Source: Pseudomonadota bacterium (GTDB taxonomy: Bacteria > Pseudomonadota > Alphaproteobacteria > Dongiales > Dongiaceae). From it: a stretch of DNA of 64,000 bases. This document shows, one piece after another, positions 36,715 to 46,900 of this stretch (the stretch's first letter is position 1; every line of letters starts with the position of its first letter). The position numbers and the translations under genes were made by a program. The stretch spans positions 186,001 through 250,000 of the forward strand of contig JACPDN010000005.1 of NCBI GenBank assembly GCA_016183985.1, written 5' to 3'. Below the pieces are notes generated by a model. That model did no database searches. It was given only the letters and a program-made list of their open reading frames with translations, and was not told where the DNA came from.

Positions 36715-37950
36715 TCAGCGCCATTCGGCGTCCGGGTTGGAGAGCACGGCAGGGCTGAGGGCGAGGCAATAACCCTTTTCCGCCCAAACCTGCTTGCAAG
36801 CCTTGCCGGCATCGGCCTGATCCAGCCCAACCAGTAGCGCCGAGTAGCGGGTCATACCTTCCCAGGTGCGCTGAATAATCGCCGGACGGCCCTTCTTGAT
36901 CGTCCCTTTCAGCTTCGCCTTCATCGTCGCAATCGTGCTTTCGGCCTGATTTTTTTTAGGGAACGCACCGAAGACGACGCCCCAGCCAGAAATGCGGGCG
37001 GTCGAGGTGATGGTTGAGTTGCCTTCTTCCGCCACGCGCTGATCGCAATCGCCGCCCTTCAGGATGATCGGCGGCGCACCCTGCTCATCGGCCGACACCT
37101 TGACCGCCATGTCGCGCAGTTTTGCTTGGCCAGCCTCGCCGACCTTGAAACCTGTATTGAGCAACTGGGTCATCAAGGCAGCTCTTTCGCCCCGACTGCC
37201 GGCGCCAAGTACCACGCCGATCAACCGGCGACCGTCGCGCTTGGCCGACGCCACCAGATTGTAGCCCGAGCCGCAGGTGAAGCCTGTCTTCATCCCATCG
37301 GCCCCCTGATAGGACGACAGAATGCCGTTGACCGATGGCTGTGTCCGCCCGCCGATCGTGACGCTGCGCTTGCCGAAGAAATGATAGTGCTCAGGATAAT
37401 TCTCGAAGATGCGCAGGGCGAGCTGCGCCATATCGCGCGCGGTCGTAACCTGGCCTGCATTCGGCAGGCCCGAAGCGTTCTTGAATTCACTGCGGGTCAT
37501 GCCGATCCGATGCGCCGTATGGGTCATCATCAAGGCGAAATTCTCTTCGCTGCCGCCGATAGCTTCCGCCAGCGCCACGGCAGCATCGTTCCCCGAGACC
37601 ACGATCATGGCCGTAAGAGCCTGTTCTACCGTAATCTTTTGCCCGACTTTAAAACCAAACTTGGTCGGCGACTGGCCGGCCGCATTGGCCGAAACCGTAA
37701 TCTTGTCGCTGAGTTGGATTTTTCCAGTCTTTGCCGCCTCGAAGACCATGAAGGCGGTCATCATTTTGGTCAGCGATGCGGGATACCAGAGCGCGTTGGC
37801 ACCGTCGGCGCGCAAGACGGCACCGCTGGTCACATCGACCAGCACATTCACGCTGCGCGCATCGGCAGCGGGCGCTGCAATGCCTATGCTCAGAGCCAGA
37901 AAAATGGCCCAAATCGGCCAAGTCAACGACTTCCACCCCTCGCGCAACAT
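36715..37950 (-). CDS. D-alanyl-D-alanine carboxypeptidase with C-terminal SPOR-like domain
   Basis: The track start at 38070 lies in the divergent promoter region. The ATG at 37950 (MLREGWKSL) begins a good signal peptide and gives 411 residues. The active-site motifs are S59-L-T-K62, S119-G-N121 and MKTGFTCGSG. The C-terminal part (about 310-400, GWGVVFGAFPKKNQAESTI) resembles a SPOR domain instead of the PBP5-type domain of the first copy at 16 kb. This suggests septal targeting (inference). It is divergent from the large Sel1 protein gene. Confidence 0.9.
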   Translation of the reverse strand: MLREGWKSLTWPIWAIFLALSIGIAAPAADARSVNVLVDVTSGAVLRADGANALWYPASLTKMMTAFMVFEAAKTGKIQLSDKITVSANAAGQSPTKFGFKVGQKITVEQALTAMIVVSGNDAAVALAEAIGGSEENFALMMTHTAHRIGMTRSEFKNASGLPNAGQVTTARDMAQLALRIFENYPEHYHFFGKRSVTIGGRTQPSVNGILSSYQGADGMKTGFTCGSGYNLVASAKRDGRRLIGVVLGAGSRGERAALMTQLLNTGFKVGEAGQAKLRDMAVKVSADEQGAPPIILKGGDCDQRVAEEGNSTITSTARISGWGVVFGAFPKKNQAESTIATMKAKLKGTIKKGRPAIIQRTWEGMTRYSALLVGLDQADAGKACKQVWAEKGYCLALSPAVLSNPDAEWR

Positions 37951-38082
37951 GCTTCCCTCGGCTCCGAAAATCGGGTTGGATGTTAAGACATGAGTCTGCG
38001 ACGGGTGACAAGCCGTTTTAAGGATTGTTCCCCCATTCTGCGGCGCTATGGTGAGGAAATTCGAAGGCATTTGGGGGTATCT

Positions 38083-39882
38083 GTGATCCGAATCGCGCGC
38101 AATCTCATGGTCGGTGGCTGTTTGCGCCTTGCCATATCGGTCGGAGCGGTCGCTATGGCCGCCCTTCCCGCCTGGGCCGACTATCAGAGCGGGGTGGACG
38201 CCTATTACAAAGGTGATTTCAAGGCAGCCTATGACGCTTGGCTACCTCTGGCCGAAGCGGGTGATGCCGTCGCTCAGAACAGCCTTGGCGCCCTCTATGA
38301 CCACGGCCTCGGCGTTCCCGAGGACAATGCCGAAGCGGCCCGCTGGTACGAAATGGCGGCCCAGCAGGGCATGCCCCTGGCGATGCGCAATCTTGGAAAC
38401 CAATATGCTACCGGGCATGGTGTGCCCTACGACATCAATCTGGCGCAGCAATGGTATGAGAAGGCTGCTGCCCTCGGCGATCAGCAATCAGCCGCACTTC
38501 TTGCCCACCTCCGGCCAGCAACGACACCCCCGGTTGATACGGCCGTCGTAACGCCCCAGCAGACTTTTGGTGCGCCGACGACAACTGGCAATCTGGCTGA
38601 ACCGGTGGACGATGGCTCGCAATCGGCCACGCTCTCCGGCTCTGCCGCAACCGATGACTCACTCGTCATTCCCGATGCCCCGGCACCAGCCCCTGTCGCA
38701 GCCGCACCGAGCAGCGATGCACCCATTGCACTCGATCTCGGAAACAATAAGGTGACGATGCCGGCGACATCCGAGGCGACCGCACCTGCACAAACGGAAG
38801 CCACTCCTCCCGCCCCAACCCCGGCAGCGGTCCAGCAGGCCGCCGTCACACCAGCTCAGCCACCGGCGGCTCGCGCTGACGGCAATTGGCTGATCGGTCA
38901 ATGGCAAGGTCCGTCGCTCGGTTGTCCGAAAGGCGGCGGCATTGAATTCACCGAAGGCGAGACCTTGTCCTGGTTCGATGGCCAAGTCGCCGTACGCCTC
39001 ACCGCCACTTATCAGGTGTCCGGTGACAACATCGTCGTCAACGCGGCCGGTAGCGACGGTGCGCCGCAGCAATATACCTATCAGCGCAGCGGCCCAGATA
39101 AGATGATCATTGTCAGCATTCCGCAGGCCATGCCGAAATCGCTGCTGGGCATCGCCTATCGCCGCTGCGGCGCGGCACCGAACATGACACCGTCAGTTTC
39201 GGCTGAACCGGCGGCGCCAGCAGCACCCGCCACAATACCGATTATCGGTGGCGGCACCGGCGAGGCCCCCGTCCTTCCCGCCAGCACGCAGCCGGCCACC
39301 GCAACCCAGCCTGCGGTCGCTGCCGCAGCTCCCGCCCCTACCACCCCTGCCCCTGCCCCTGCCGCAGCGCCGACGCAGGCAGCACCCGCGACTGGTGCTG
39401 CCTCGCAATACTCTTTGAGCCAGCAGGCGAATTTGGGCCGTGACGCAGCCGCCAACAACGACAAAGTTGCTTCCGGCTGGGCGGCTTTCGAGCAAGGCAA
39501 CTATCAGGAGGCCCTGACGACCTTCAAATCCCAGGCCGATGCGGGCAACACCAACATGCAGGTGCTGGTCGGCAACATGTACGATTACGGCCAGGGCGTG
39601 CCCCAGGACGACGTCCAGGCGCTGCAATGGTATCTGATGGCGGCGTCGAAAGGCGACATCAAGGGGCAGTACCAGGCGGCCAATCTTTATTTCAGCAGCC
39701 CCACCGTTCCGAAGAACAACGTCGAGGCCTATCGCTGGGCGAGCCTGGCCGCAAAAGGGCCGGCGGGGGACCGTACCAGCATCTGGGCGCAGCAATTGCT
39801 CTCCGTGCTCACGGCAAACATGACTGAGGACGAAATCGACGACGCCAAGTCGCTTGCCAAGAAGCCGCTGAACGCAAACTGA
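38083..39882 (+). CDS. Large secreted Sel1-repeat protein with central beta domain
   Basis: Start GTG at 38083 with GGGGG five nt before; the track start at 37990 lacks support. 599 residues. A signal peptide (cleavage after PAWA, about residue 33) is followed by about three Sel1 repeats (34-135), a Pro/Ala/Thr-rich linker (136-265), a beta-rich domain of about 100 residues (LIGQWQGPSLGCPKGGG ... IAYRRCG) with two cysteines, a second linker, and two or three Sel1 repeats (about 450-590). The domain order is unusual. Divergent from the SPOR-type carboxypeptidase, which suggests a cell-wall role (inference). Confidence 0.82.
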   Translation: MIRIARNLMVGGCLRLAISVGAVAMAALPAWADYQSGVDAYYKGDFKAAYDAWLPLAEAGDAVAQNSLGALYDHGLGVPEDNAEAARWYEMAAQQGMPLAMRNLGNQYATGHGVPYDINLAQQWYEKAAALGDQQSAALLAHLRPATTPPVDTAVVTPQQTFGAPTTTGNLAEPVDDGSQSATLSGSAATDDSLVIPDAPAPAPVAAAPSSDAPIALDLGNNKVTMPATSEATAPAQTEATPPAPTPAAVQQAAVTPAQPPAARADGNWLIGQWQGPSLGCPKGGGIEFTEGETLSWFDGQVAVRLTATYQVSGDNIVVNAAGSDGAPQQYTYQRSGPDKMIIVSIPQAMPKSLLGIAYRRCGAAPNMTPSVSAEPAAPAAPATIPIIGGGTGEAPVLPASTQPATATQPAVAAAAPAPTTPAPAPAAAPTQAAPATGAASQYSLSQQANLGRDAAANNDKVASGWAAFEQGNYQEALTTFKSQADAGNTNMQVLVGNMYDYGQGVPQDDVQALQWYLMAASKGDIKGQYQAANLYFSSPTVPKNNVEAYRWASLAAKGPAGDRTSIWAQQLLSVLTANMTEDEIDDAKSLAKKPLNAN

Positions 39883-39905
39883 CCGCCATTCTGGAGTCAC
39901 TCCCC

Positions 39906-41303
39906 ATGCTGCCCAATGTCGCCTTCGATGCGGCCGACCTTGCCGCCAAGGATCGTGCGCATCTCATTCACCCGTGGGTCGATTTGGGACTGACCAAGGA
40001 CGCGGATCCGCTGATCGTCTCGGCGGCCGAAGGCGCCTACGTCTACAACGTTCATGGCCAGAAGATGCTGGACGGCATCGGTGGCATGTGGTGCGTCAAT
40101 GCTGGCTATGGCCGCGGCGAGATCGCGGATGCGATGGCCGAGCAGGCCCGCCGAATGGCCTATTTTTCGCCCTTCGGCATGATCGGCAACCCGCCGGCGA
40201 TCGAGTTCGCAGCGCGCCTGACACAATACACGCCGGGCGATCTGAAGCATGTGTTCTTCACGACCGGCGGATCAACGGCCGTTGATTCGGCGCTACGTTT
40301 CGTCCACTTCTTCAACAATTTCCATGGCCGGAAGCAGAAGAAGCAGATCATCACCCGCGAATATGCCTATCACGGCTCCACCTATCTGACGGCTTCGGTG
40401 TCCGGGAAGCCCGCCGATCGCGGCAATATGGATCTCGAGACCGGCTTCATTCATCATCTGCCGGCACCGAACCCCTATCGCCGGCCGGATGGCATGTCCC
40501 TGGAGGCTTTCTGTGATGCCAAGGTGAAGGATCTGGAAGACAAGATCCTGGAGCTTGGCCCGGACAAAGTTGCGGCCTTTATTGCAGAACCCCTGCTGGC
40601 TTCGGGCGGTGTTATCGTGCCGCCACCCGGCTATCAGAAGCGCACCTGGGAAATCTGCCGCAAATACGATGTCCTCTATATCTCGGACGAGGTGGTGACT
40701 GGCTTTGGTCGCCTCGGTCATATTTTCGCATCGAAGGAAGTGTTCGGCATCGAGCCGGACATCATCACCTGCGCCAAAGGCCTGACCTCAGGCTATGTGC
40801 CGCTGGGCGCCATGATCGTTTCTGATCGGCTCTACTCGACATTGACTGATAATGCGGGGCGCGGCCAGGTCTTCGCCAACGGCTATACTTATTCGGCGCA
40901 CCCAGTTTCATGCGCCGCGGGCATGGCCAATCTCGATATATTCGAACGCGAAGATATTTGCGGCCACGTCCGTCAGACCGGCCCCTATTTCCATGAGCGT
41001 CTCAGCGAACTGACCGCTATCGACATGGTGGGTGACGTGCGCGGCAGCCATTTCATGGTCTGTGTCGAATGCACGTCGGACAAGAAGAACAAGGCCGTGC
41101 CACCGGCAGAATGGAATGTCGGCAAGCGCATCTTCGAGAAATGCCAAGAAAAAGGCCTGCTGGCCCGGCCCATGGGCCATCTAGTCGTGATGTCGCCACC
41201 GCTTATCATCAATCGCGCGCAGATCGACGCGGCAGTCGACATTTTGCGGCAAGGCATCGTTGAGGTGATGGACGACCTGAAGCGTGAGGGCCTGTGGCAT
41301 TGA
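39906..41303 (+). CDS. Class III PLP-dependent aminotransferase (omega-amino acid:pyruvate type)
   Basis: 465 residues, fold type I class III. The PLP lysine is K291 (CAKGLTSGYVPLGA). Other landmarks are TTGGSTAVDSALRF, YHGSTYLTASVSG, AFIAEPLLASGGV and YISDEVVTGFGRLG. Relatives use beta-alanine, putrescine, taurine or similar amines with pyruvate; the precise substrate is not readable here. It follows the Sel1 gene by 23 nt in the same direction, but without evident functional link. Confidence 0.9.
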   Translation: MLPNVAFDAADLAAKDRAHLIHPWVDLGLTKDADPLIVSAAEGAYVYNVHGQKMLDGIGGMWCVNAGYGRGEIADAMAEQARRMAYFSPFGMIGNPPAIEFAARLTQYTPGDLKHVFFTTGGSTAVDSALRFVHFFNNFHGRKQKKQIITREYAYHGSTYLTASVSGKPADRGNMDLETGFIHHLPAPNPYRRPDGMSLEAFCDAKVKDLEDKILELGPDKVAAFIAEPLLASGGVIVPPPGYQKRTWEICRKYDVLYISDEVVTGFGRLGHIFASKEVFGIEPDIITCAKGLTSGYVPLGAMIVSDRLYSTLTDNAGRGQVFANGYTYSAHPVSCAAGMANLDIFEREDICGHVRQTGPYFHERLSELTAIDMVGDVRGSHFMVCVECTSDKKNKAVPPAEWNVGKRIFEKCQEKGLLARPMGHLVVMSPPLIINRAQIDAAVDILRQGIVEVMDDLKREGLWH

Positions 41304-41378
41304 GGTCGTTAATCATCATTAATCGATGATCGCGATCTTTTTCGCGCGCAATCCTGCTCACGCCTCTAAAAAAACCCG

Positions 41379-41397
41379 TCTTATGGCCTACATAAGA
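41379..41397. promoter_or_regulatory. Palindrome TCTTATG-gccta-CATAAGA upstream of universal stress protein gene
   Basis: A perfect 7+5+7 inverted repeat, flanked by CCC and GTGGG that partly extend the symmetry. It lies 43 nt before the usp start, in the 136-nt gap after the aminotransferase gene. It may be an operator for usp or part of a leader hairpin. FNR/CRP sites (TTGAT-N4-ATCAA) do not match. Confidence 0.45.
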
Positions 41398-41439
41398 AGT
41401 GGGCTTGCTCGCCCTTGATGAGCATGATGGAGGTGCGTC

Positions 41440-41871
41440 ATGACGCAGCACATCTTATGTCCGACCGACGGATCCTACCAGGCGCAACACGCCGCCGATT
41501 GTGCGGTCGACTTGGCGAAATCCACCGGAGCTACCGTGACCTTTCTCACCGTCGACATGCGCCCGCAGGACCGTGTTCGTCGGCGTTCCTTCTGGCGTTC
41601 GGATATCGGCGCGTCGGCCGATGCGCAGGTTGCCGCCCAGCTCAATGTGGCAGCGGAGATCGCTAAAGACCGCGCGTTTAACCAGTTCGAATGTGTCGTC
41701 GCGGCCGGCAGCAACGCCGCCGACGCCATCGTCGCCTTTGCTGATGCGCATCAGTGCGATCATATCGTGATGGGCACCGGTATCACGAGCGAGTTCCAGC
41801 GTCTCATTCTGGGATCGGTCGCGGCGGACGTCGTGTCGCATGCACATTGCCCGGTGACCGTCGTCCACTAG
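41440..41871 (+). CDS. Universal stress protein (UspA family)
   Basis: 143 residues, single UspA domain. It starts HILCPTDGSYQAQHAADCAVDLAKSTGA. The C-terminal nucleotide-binding loop is IVMGTGITSEFQRLILGSVAADVVSHAHCPVTVV, matching the G-x2-G-x9-G-S pattern of ATP-binding members. A strong ribosome site (GGAGG) precedes the ATG. It appears monocistronic, with a palindrome in its leader. Confidence 0.93.
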   Translation: MTQHILCPTDGSYQAQHAADCAVDLAKSTGATVTFLTVDMRPQDRVRRRSFWRSDIGASADAQVAAQLNVAAEIAKDRAFNQFECVVAAGSNAADAIVAFADAHQCDHIVMGTGITSEFQRLILGSVAADVVSHAHCPVTVVH

Positions 41872-41890
41872 CAGAACGGCGACCGATCGG

Positions 41891-43987
41891 CTATTTGAGC
41901 CAGACTTCTGCGCTGGCGGTGCGACCGCCAGCGTCGATGACGGTGACGCGCTGTGCGCCCTTCCCATCCGGATCCCATTGCGCCTGCCGCAGATAGGGTG
42001 GTGAGGCCACCGGCCTGCCATTGACGAGCCAGCGCAGCGGCAGGCTTCCGCCCTCGGCCTTGAGGACAAGCGGCACGGGCGTCTCGCTTTCAGGTACGGG
42101 TACGGTCGAACCATCGAGCGGAAACGCGATCCGCAACCGGTTCTGCGGTCGATCGAGCGCGCTCAGTGCTGGCCCGATGTCATAGCGCCGCAAATTGGCC
42201 GGCAAACCGGTATTGCCGACCAGCAAAGCCCCATCGGGCGGTATGCCCGGCAAGGCACTATCGCTCGGCGGCAATTGATCGAAAGCTTCGAACAGCAATG
42301 GCGCCGCAGCATCTCGGCCCATGCGGCCACCGGAAAATGAGCCGTCCGGCCGCCCCACCCACACGCCAATCGTGTAATCGCGCGCGTAACCGATCGCCCA
42401 AGCGTCGCGATAACCATAAGACGTGCCGGTCTTATAGGCGATGCGGCTGGCCTGTCGTCGGTTGGCGCTGGCAAGCCAGCTTGCCGGCGGCGGCGTGTCT
42501 TCAAGAATTCGGGTGACGTAATAGCTCCCCAACGGTCCAATCAACTGTGTCGCCGCAGCGAGTGGCTGGTCCTTGATGAAGCGCAGCGCGCGGACCGTTC
42601 CTTGCTCGGAGAACGCCGCATAGAGTGAGACCATCTCCTCAAGCGACACACCGACACCTCCCAAGGCGATCGGGAGACCAGGCCGCCCCGCTTCCTTGGG
42701 CAGATGCAACGGATAGCCGGCATTGGCAAGCTTTTGCGCGAAGGGCGGCGCGCCGATGGCATCCATCAAAGTGACCGCCGGCAGGTTGAGCGACAGCTGC
42801 AATGCCTCGCGTGCCGAAATCTCGCCTCGAAAAAGGTGGTCAAAATTCTCCGGCGCCCACTCACCGAAGCGCATCGGCTGGTCGACCATGATCGTTTCGG
42901 GGTGGACCACCAATTCGTCGAAAGCCATTCCATAAATGAACGGCTTCAGAGCCGAACCCGGTGAACGAATGGCGCTTACCATATCGATCGGTCCGAATTG
43001 GCGCCGGTCGAAATAGTTGGCCGACCCAAGATAGGCCAGAACCCGGCGATCCTTATTGCCCACGACCAGTGCGGCGATGGTCGCACCGGCCTCAAGACCT
43101 GTCGACCTCCGCGCCAGCAAGCGCTGCAGGTTGCGCTGCAGATCGTGGTCGATGGTCGTATGGATCACAGCCTCATGCGGCAATTCCTGGCGCAGCCGCT
43201 CGGCAAGATGAGGTGCATCGCTCAGGGCCGGCAGCCGACGCGATGGAATGGCCTCGGCAATAGCGGCACGATAGGTTTGCTCGTCGAGATCGCCTTCGGC
43301 AAGCAGCCGCGCCAGTACCTTATCCCGCGCGCGCTTGGCAGCCTCCGGGAAACGATCCGGCCGCAAGCGCTCCGGGCTTTGCGGCAGGACGACCAGAAGC
43401 GCTGCCTCCGCCTCGGTGAGATGGCGTGGTTCCTTCCCAAAATAGCCCAAACTGGCGGCCCTTATGCCTTCCAGATTGCCGCCATAGGGCGCCAGGGTGA
43501 GATAGATCTTGAGCACTCCTTCCCCACCCAGTCGCCAGGTCAGCTGCAATGCGCGGAGAGCTTCGATCGCTTTGGCGCGCAGGCCGCGCGACCGCGGTTC
43601 CAGAAGGCGGGCTGTCTGCATTGTCAGTGTCGATGCGCCGGAGACAATCTCTCCCGCCGCCAACGCCTGATAGCCCGCCCGGACAATCGCCAGCGGATCG
43701 ACGCCAGGGTGCCATCCAAAGCGGCCATCTTCGAATGTCTTCAGGTAGCGCAGGAATTTCGGATCGACCGTGTCGGACTCGGCTGGAAAGCGCCACGCCC
43801 CGTCTGCCGTTGCGAAGGCGCGCAGCACACTGTCGTCCGAAGCCAGAACCAGCGTCGAATGATCCCGTAATCGTCCCATATAGGGTGGATAAAGTGCATC
43901 GGCGAGAAGTCCACCCGTCATTGCCAGCAGGAGCAACCCGCTGGCAATGACGGTGAAGAGCTTCAGTCGATGTGGCCGGACCGACAT
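41891..43987 (-). CDS. pbpC: Penicillin-binding protein 1C
   Basis: 698-residue bifunctional peptidoglycan synthase. It has an N-terminal membrane anchor (about 10-29), a GT51 glycosyltransferase domain with catalytic E86 (KTFEDGRFGWHPG) and GASTLTMQTARLL, and a transpeptidase domain with S345-A-L-K348, SLNLP and KTGTSYGYRDAW. The C-terminal BiPBP_C domain (about 610-698) is specific to PBP1C. It lies 10 nt after the alpha-2-macroglobulin gene, the partner normally linked to pbpC. Confidence 0.95.
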   Translation of the reverse strand: MSVRPHRLKLFTVIASGLLLLAMTGGLLADALYPPYMGRLRDHSTLVLASDDSVLRAFATADGAWRFPAESDTVDPKFLRYLKTFEDGRFGWHPGVDPLAIVRAGYQALAAGEIVSGASTLTMQTARLLEPRSRGLRAKAIEALRALQLTWRLGGEGVLKIYLTLAPYGGNLEGIRAASLGYFGKEPRHLTEAEAALLVVLPQSPERLRPDRFPEAAKRARDKVLARLLAEGDLDEQTYRAAIAEAIPSRRLPALSDAPHLAERLRQELPHEAVIHTTIDHDLQRNLQRLLARRSTGLEAGATIAALVVGNKDRRVLAYLGSANYFDRRQFGPIDMVSAIRSPGSALKPFIYGMAFDELVVHPETIMVDQPMRFGEWAPENFDHLFRGEISAREALQLSLNLPAVTLMDAIGAPPFAQKLANAGYPLHLPKEAGRPGLPIALGGVGVSLEEMVSLYAAFSEQGTVRALRFIKDQPLAAATQLIGPLGSYYVTRILEDTPPPASWLASANRRQASRIAYKTGTSYGYRDAWAIGYARDYTIGVWVGRPDGSFSGGRMGRDAAAPLLFEAFDQLPPSDSALPGIPPDGALLVGNTGLPANLRRYDIGPALSALDRPQNRLRIAFPLDGSTVPVPESETPVPLVLKAEGGSLPLRWLVNGRPVASPPYLRQAQWDPDGKGAQRVTVIDAGGRTASAEVWLK

Positions 43988-43997
43988 GGCTGCAAGA

Positions 43998-46900
43998 TCA
44001 ATACGGCGCCACGGTCAGGGCGTCACGGCCACCGCGCGCCCGCGCTTCCGGTGCATACATATCCTCGACCTGCACCGCCGGCACCGTATAGGTGCCGGGG
44101 GTTACCGCACGCACCATATAGGCGACGTTGAAATTGCCGGTCTCGTTGGCAGAGTCGACGTCGAGAGCACCGATGTATCGATCATCCAGAAACTCGCTGT
44201 AGTTAAGTGCGGCCAGGGTTGGCAGCCACGACAGATCGCCAGTCCGCCGCGTGTCGGTCAGCCGTTCGTTCTCGATCTCAAACCCGGCGGGCAATAAATC
44301 CACCACCATCGCGCGGCGCTGATCTGCCGCCCTTACCTTGCCGCTGATCACCGCCACCAGCACATCGTTCTGACGGACATTCTTCAGGTCGACCGGCTCG
44401 CCGGTCAGGGTGTAGTAGACCCGGTTGATCTCGAAGCCCGTCTGCTCCGGCGGCAGGTCGGCAATCGGAACGCCGGCGACTGTTGCCTTGGCATAGACCG
44501 GCTCCTTGCCCGTGTTAGTAAACACGGAGCCTGCCCCCAGTTCATCCGAGGCCATGTGCAGGTAATAGGGTTTCGTCTGCTTCACGACCGCCTGCGCATC
44601 CCGATCGATGCTGACTTCCGGCTGCAAGGAAGACGTCGTCGCCTTTGCCGCCATCAGGATCCAGACTTCCTCCTGGGTGCTAAGGTAGCCGCGCGCGGCC
44701 TGCAAGCCTGCCAGGGTGTCGAGATAGGTCGTCGGATCCCGCCCCGGCAGCTTCGCTTCGCTCAGCAGCGTGACGATGGCGGCGATATCGCGCAGATCGG
44801 AGCCGTAATCCATCAGATGCCGCCGTGCTCGGTTCGCCGCGAGTAGTGCCGCGTCGAAGGCCGCATTGGCCCGGGCAACGTCACCATTGAGTGCAAGTGC
44901 GGTACCCAATTGTGCGAGGGCAAGGCCGGTCGGCATGCGATCCAGGTAATTGTCAGCGAGGTAACGCAGCTCACTGAGCTTCGCCTCCTTTGCCTTGGCC
45001 AGCACGTAGACGGCATAGGCCCTGGCGGCGAGATTGTCGGCGCTGTCGTTATTGTAATCGGTCGCTACATACCGCAGGCCATCTAGGCCGTGACTATAGG
45101 CGATGTCCGATACGTCATAGCCACGTGCCCGTGCCTGCGTCAGGAAGTCCATGGCAAAGGCCGAGAGCCAGTTTTCCGGCGGACTGAAGCTGGTCCATAA
45201 ACCAAAAAGGCCGTCGGCCCGTTGCCGCTCGAGAATGCGACCGATAGCGATCTGCACTTCCTTCGGGTCGCTCTTGGCATATTTGTTCTCAAGACTCCAG
45301 ATCTCCGCTACCTCGTTGGTGAAGAGCAGCGGGAAAGCAACACTCGTTGTCTGCTCCAAGCAGCCATAGGGGTAGTGGTAGAGGTTGGCCAACACGCTCT
45401 GCACATCGAGATTGGGATGCGGGCTGAACGACAGGCGAAGGTCGGCCGTTTCAGGGAGGAAATCAGCCATGGCATTGGCCGAGATCTTCAACGGTGCGCC
45501 CGGCAGCAGGCGCTGCGTCAACGTCTGGCTGACGGCCGCCTGACCCGGCCGTACTGGCAGATTGATCTCCCGCGTCAGCGCAAAACCATCGGGCCCCTTC
45601 ATGGCCATCGTGATGTGGCCTTCACCGACGGCCAATCCCAGGACGCCAGTCCGCCAGTCATGACTGCCTCCCTTCGTGAGTTCAAGTTCAAGATGGGTTT
45701 CACCTGTGAGGCGCAGGTTGTCGGTGGCACTCAGGTCGATTTGATAAGTGCCAGCCGCACCTTCCACATTCTGAATGGACAGAGAAAGGTTGCTGTTGTC
45801 GCCAGGTGCAAGGAAACGGGCGGCCGAGGCGAGTGCCACGACCGGATCGCGAACGATCAGTGGCGCTTCGGCCGCACCAACATTCTGGTCATCCCAGGCA
45901 ACGGCCATCAGGCGCAGGCGGCCATTGTAATCGGGTACATCGAATTTGACCGTCGCTTTGCCCTCGGCATCGAGCTTAACGATGCCAGAGAACAGCGCCA
46001 CCAGCTTGATCTCCTTCGGCGCACCGCGCTTGGCGAGACCTTCACCGTCACCACCGCTGCGGATGGTGCCGCGCTTGCCTTCCTTCCCGTCGATCAACTG
46101 GCCGTAGAGATCGCGGATCTCGACGCCGAGACGACGCTTGCCAAAGTAGTGGTCGATCGGGTCTGGCGTTTCGAAATCGGTGAGTTGCAGGATGCCTTCG
46201 TCGACAGCGGCAATCGTGAGATAGGCCGCCTTGCCGGCGAGATTGGCAACCGTTACCGGCACGTCGATTGATTGGCGTGGCTTCATCGTTTCGGGCACGG
46301 TCATGGACACTTCGAGCGTGCGCGGCTTCGGATCGATGGCGAGCCAAGTGAGGCCGATCGCCCGGCCAGGGCCGTGCTCATTGCCTTTACCGGCGCGATA
46401 GGCATTGACCAGGACGTAGGCGCCAGCACCCCATTTCTTGTCGACCGGAACATTGATCGTCTTGCCGTCCTTGGGCACCGAGACGCTGAAGCTGTCGAGG
46501 ACATGGTCGGTCGCAATGGTGACCTGGGCTTCGCCCGCAAACGGCGCGCTGAGCCTCAATTCAGCCTTGTCACCGGCCTGATAGAGTTCCTTATCGGCCA
46601 CAACCTGCATCTTGTCGGGCGTGCCGCCGGTTCCCGGCGCCGACCACCAGCCGGCGTAGAAGCGGACGGAGCTCGCCGCACCGCTCGACGGATCGAACAC
46701 TTCCAGACGATAGCGTCCCCAATTGACGCCGAGGCTGAGCTTGCCGGGTTGATCGGCCGCCACATCCAGCGTGCCGGTCGATGCTTCCGCGTCACGCACG
46801 ATGTAGTCATAGTCCCAACGATTGTCGCGGTAGAACCAGACATAATCCCAGTCCTCGCGCACCAGTCGATAGGACAGATTGGGCTGTGCCTTGATCTTGC

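Noticed and set aside
41304-41345. Terminator after the class III aminotransferase (TCATC...GATGA, GATCGCGATC-TTTTT)
   Set aside because: The stems are short and overlap each other. The T-run is followed by GC-rich sequence, so support is too weak to list.
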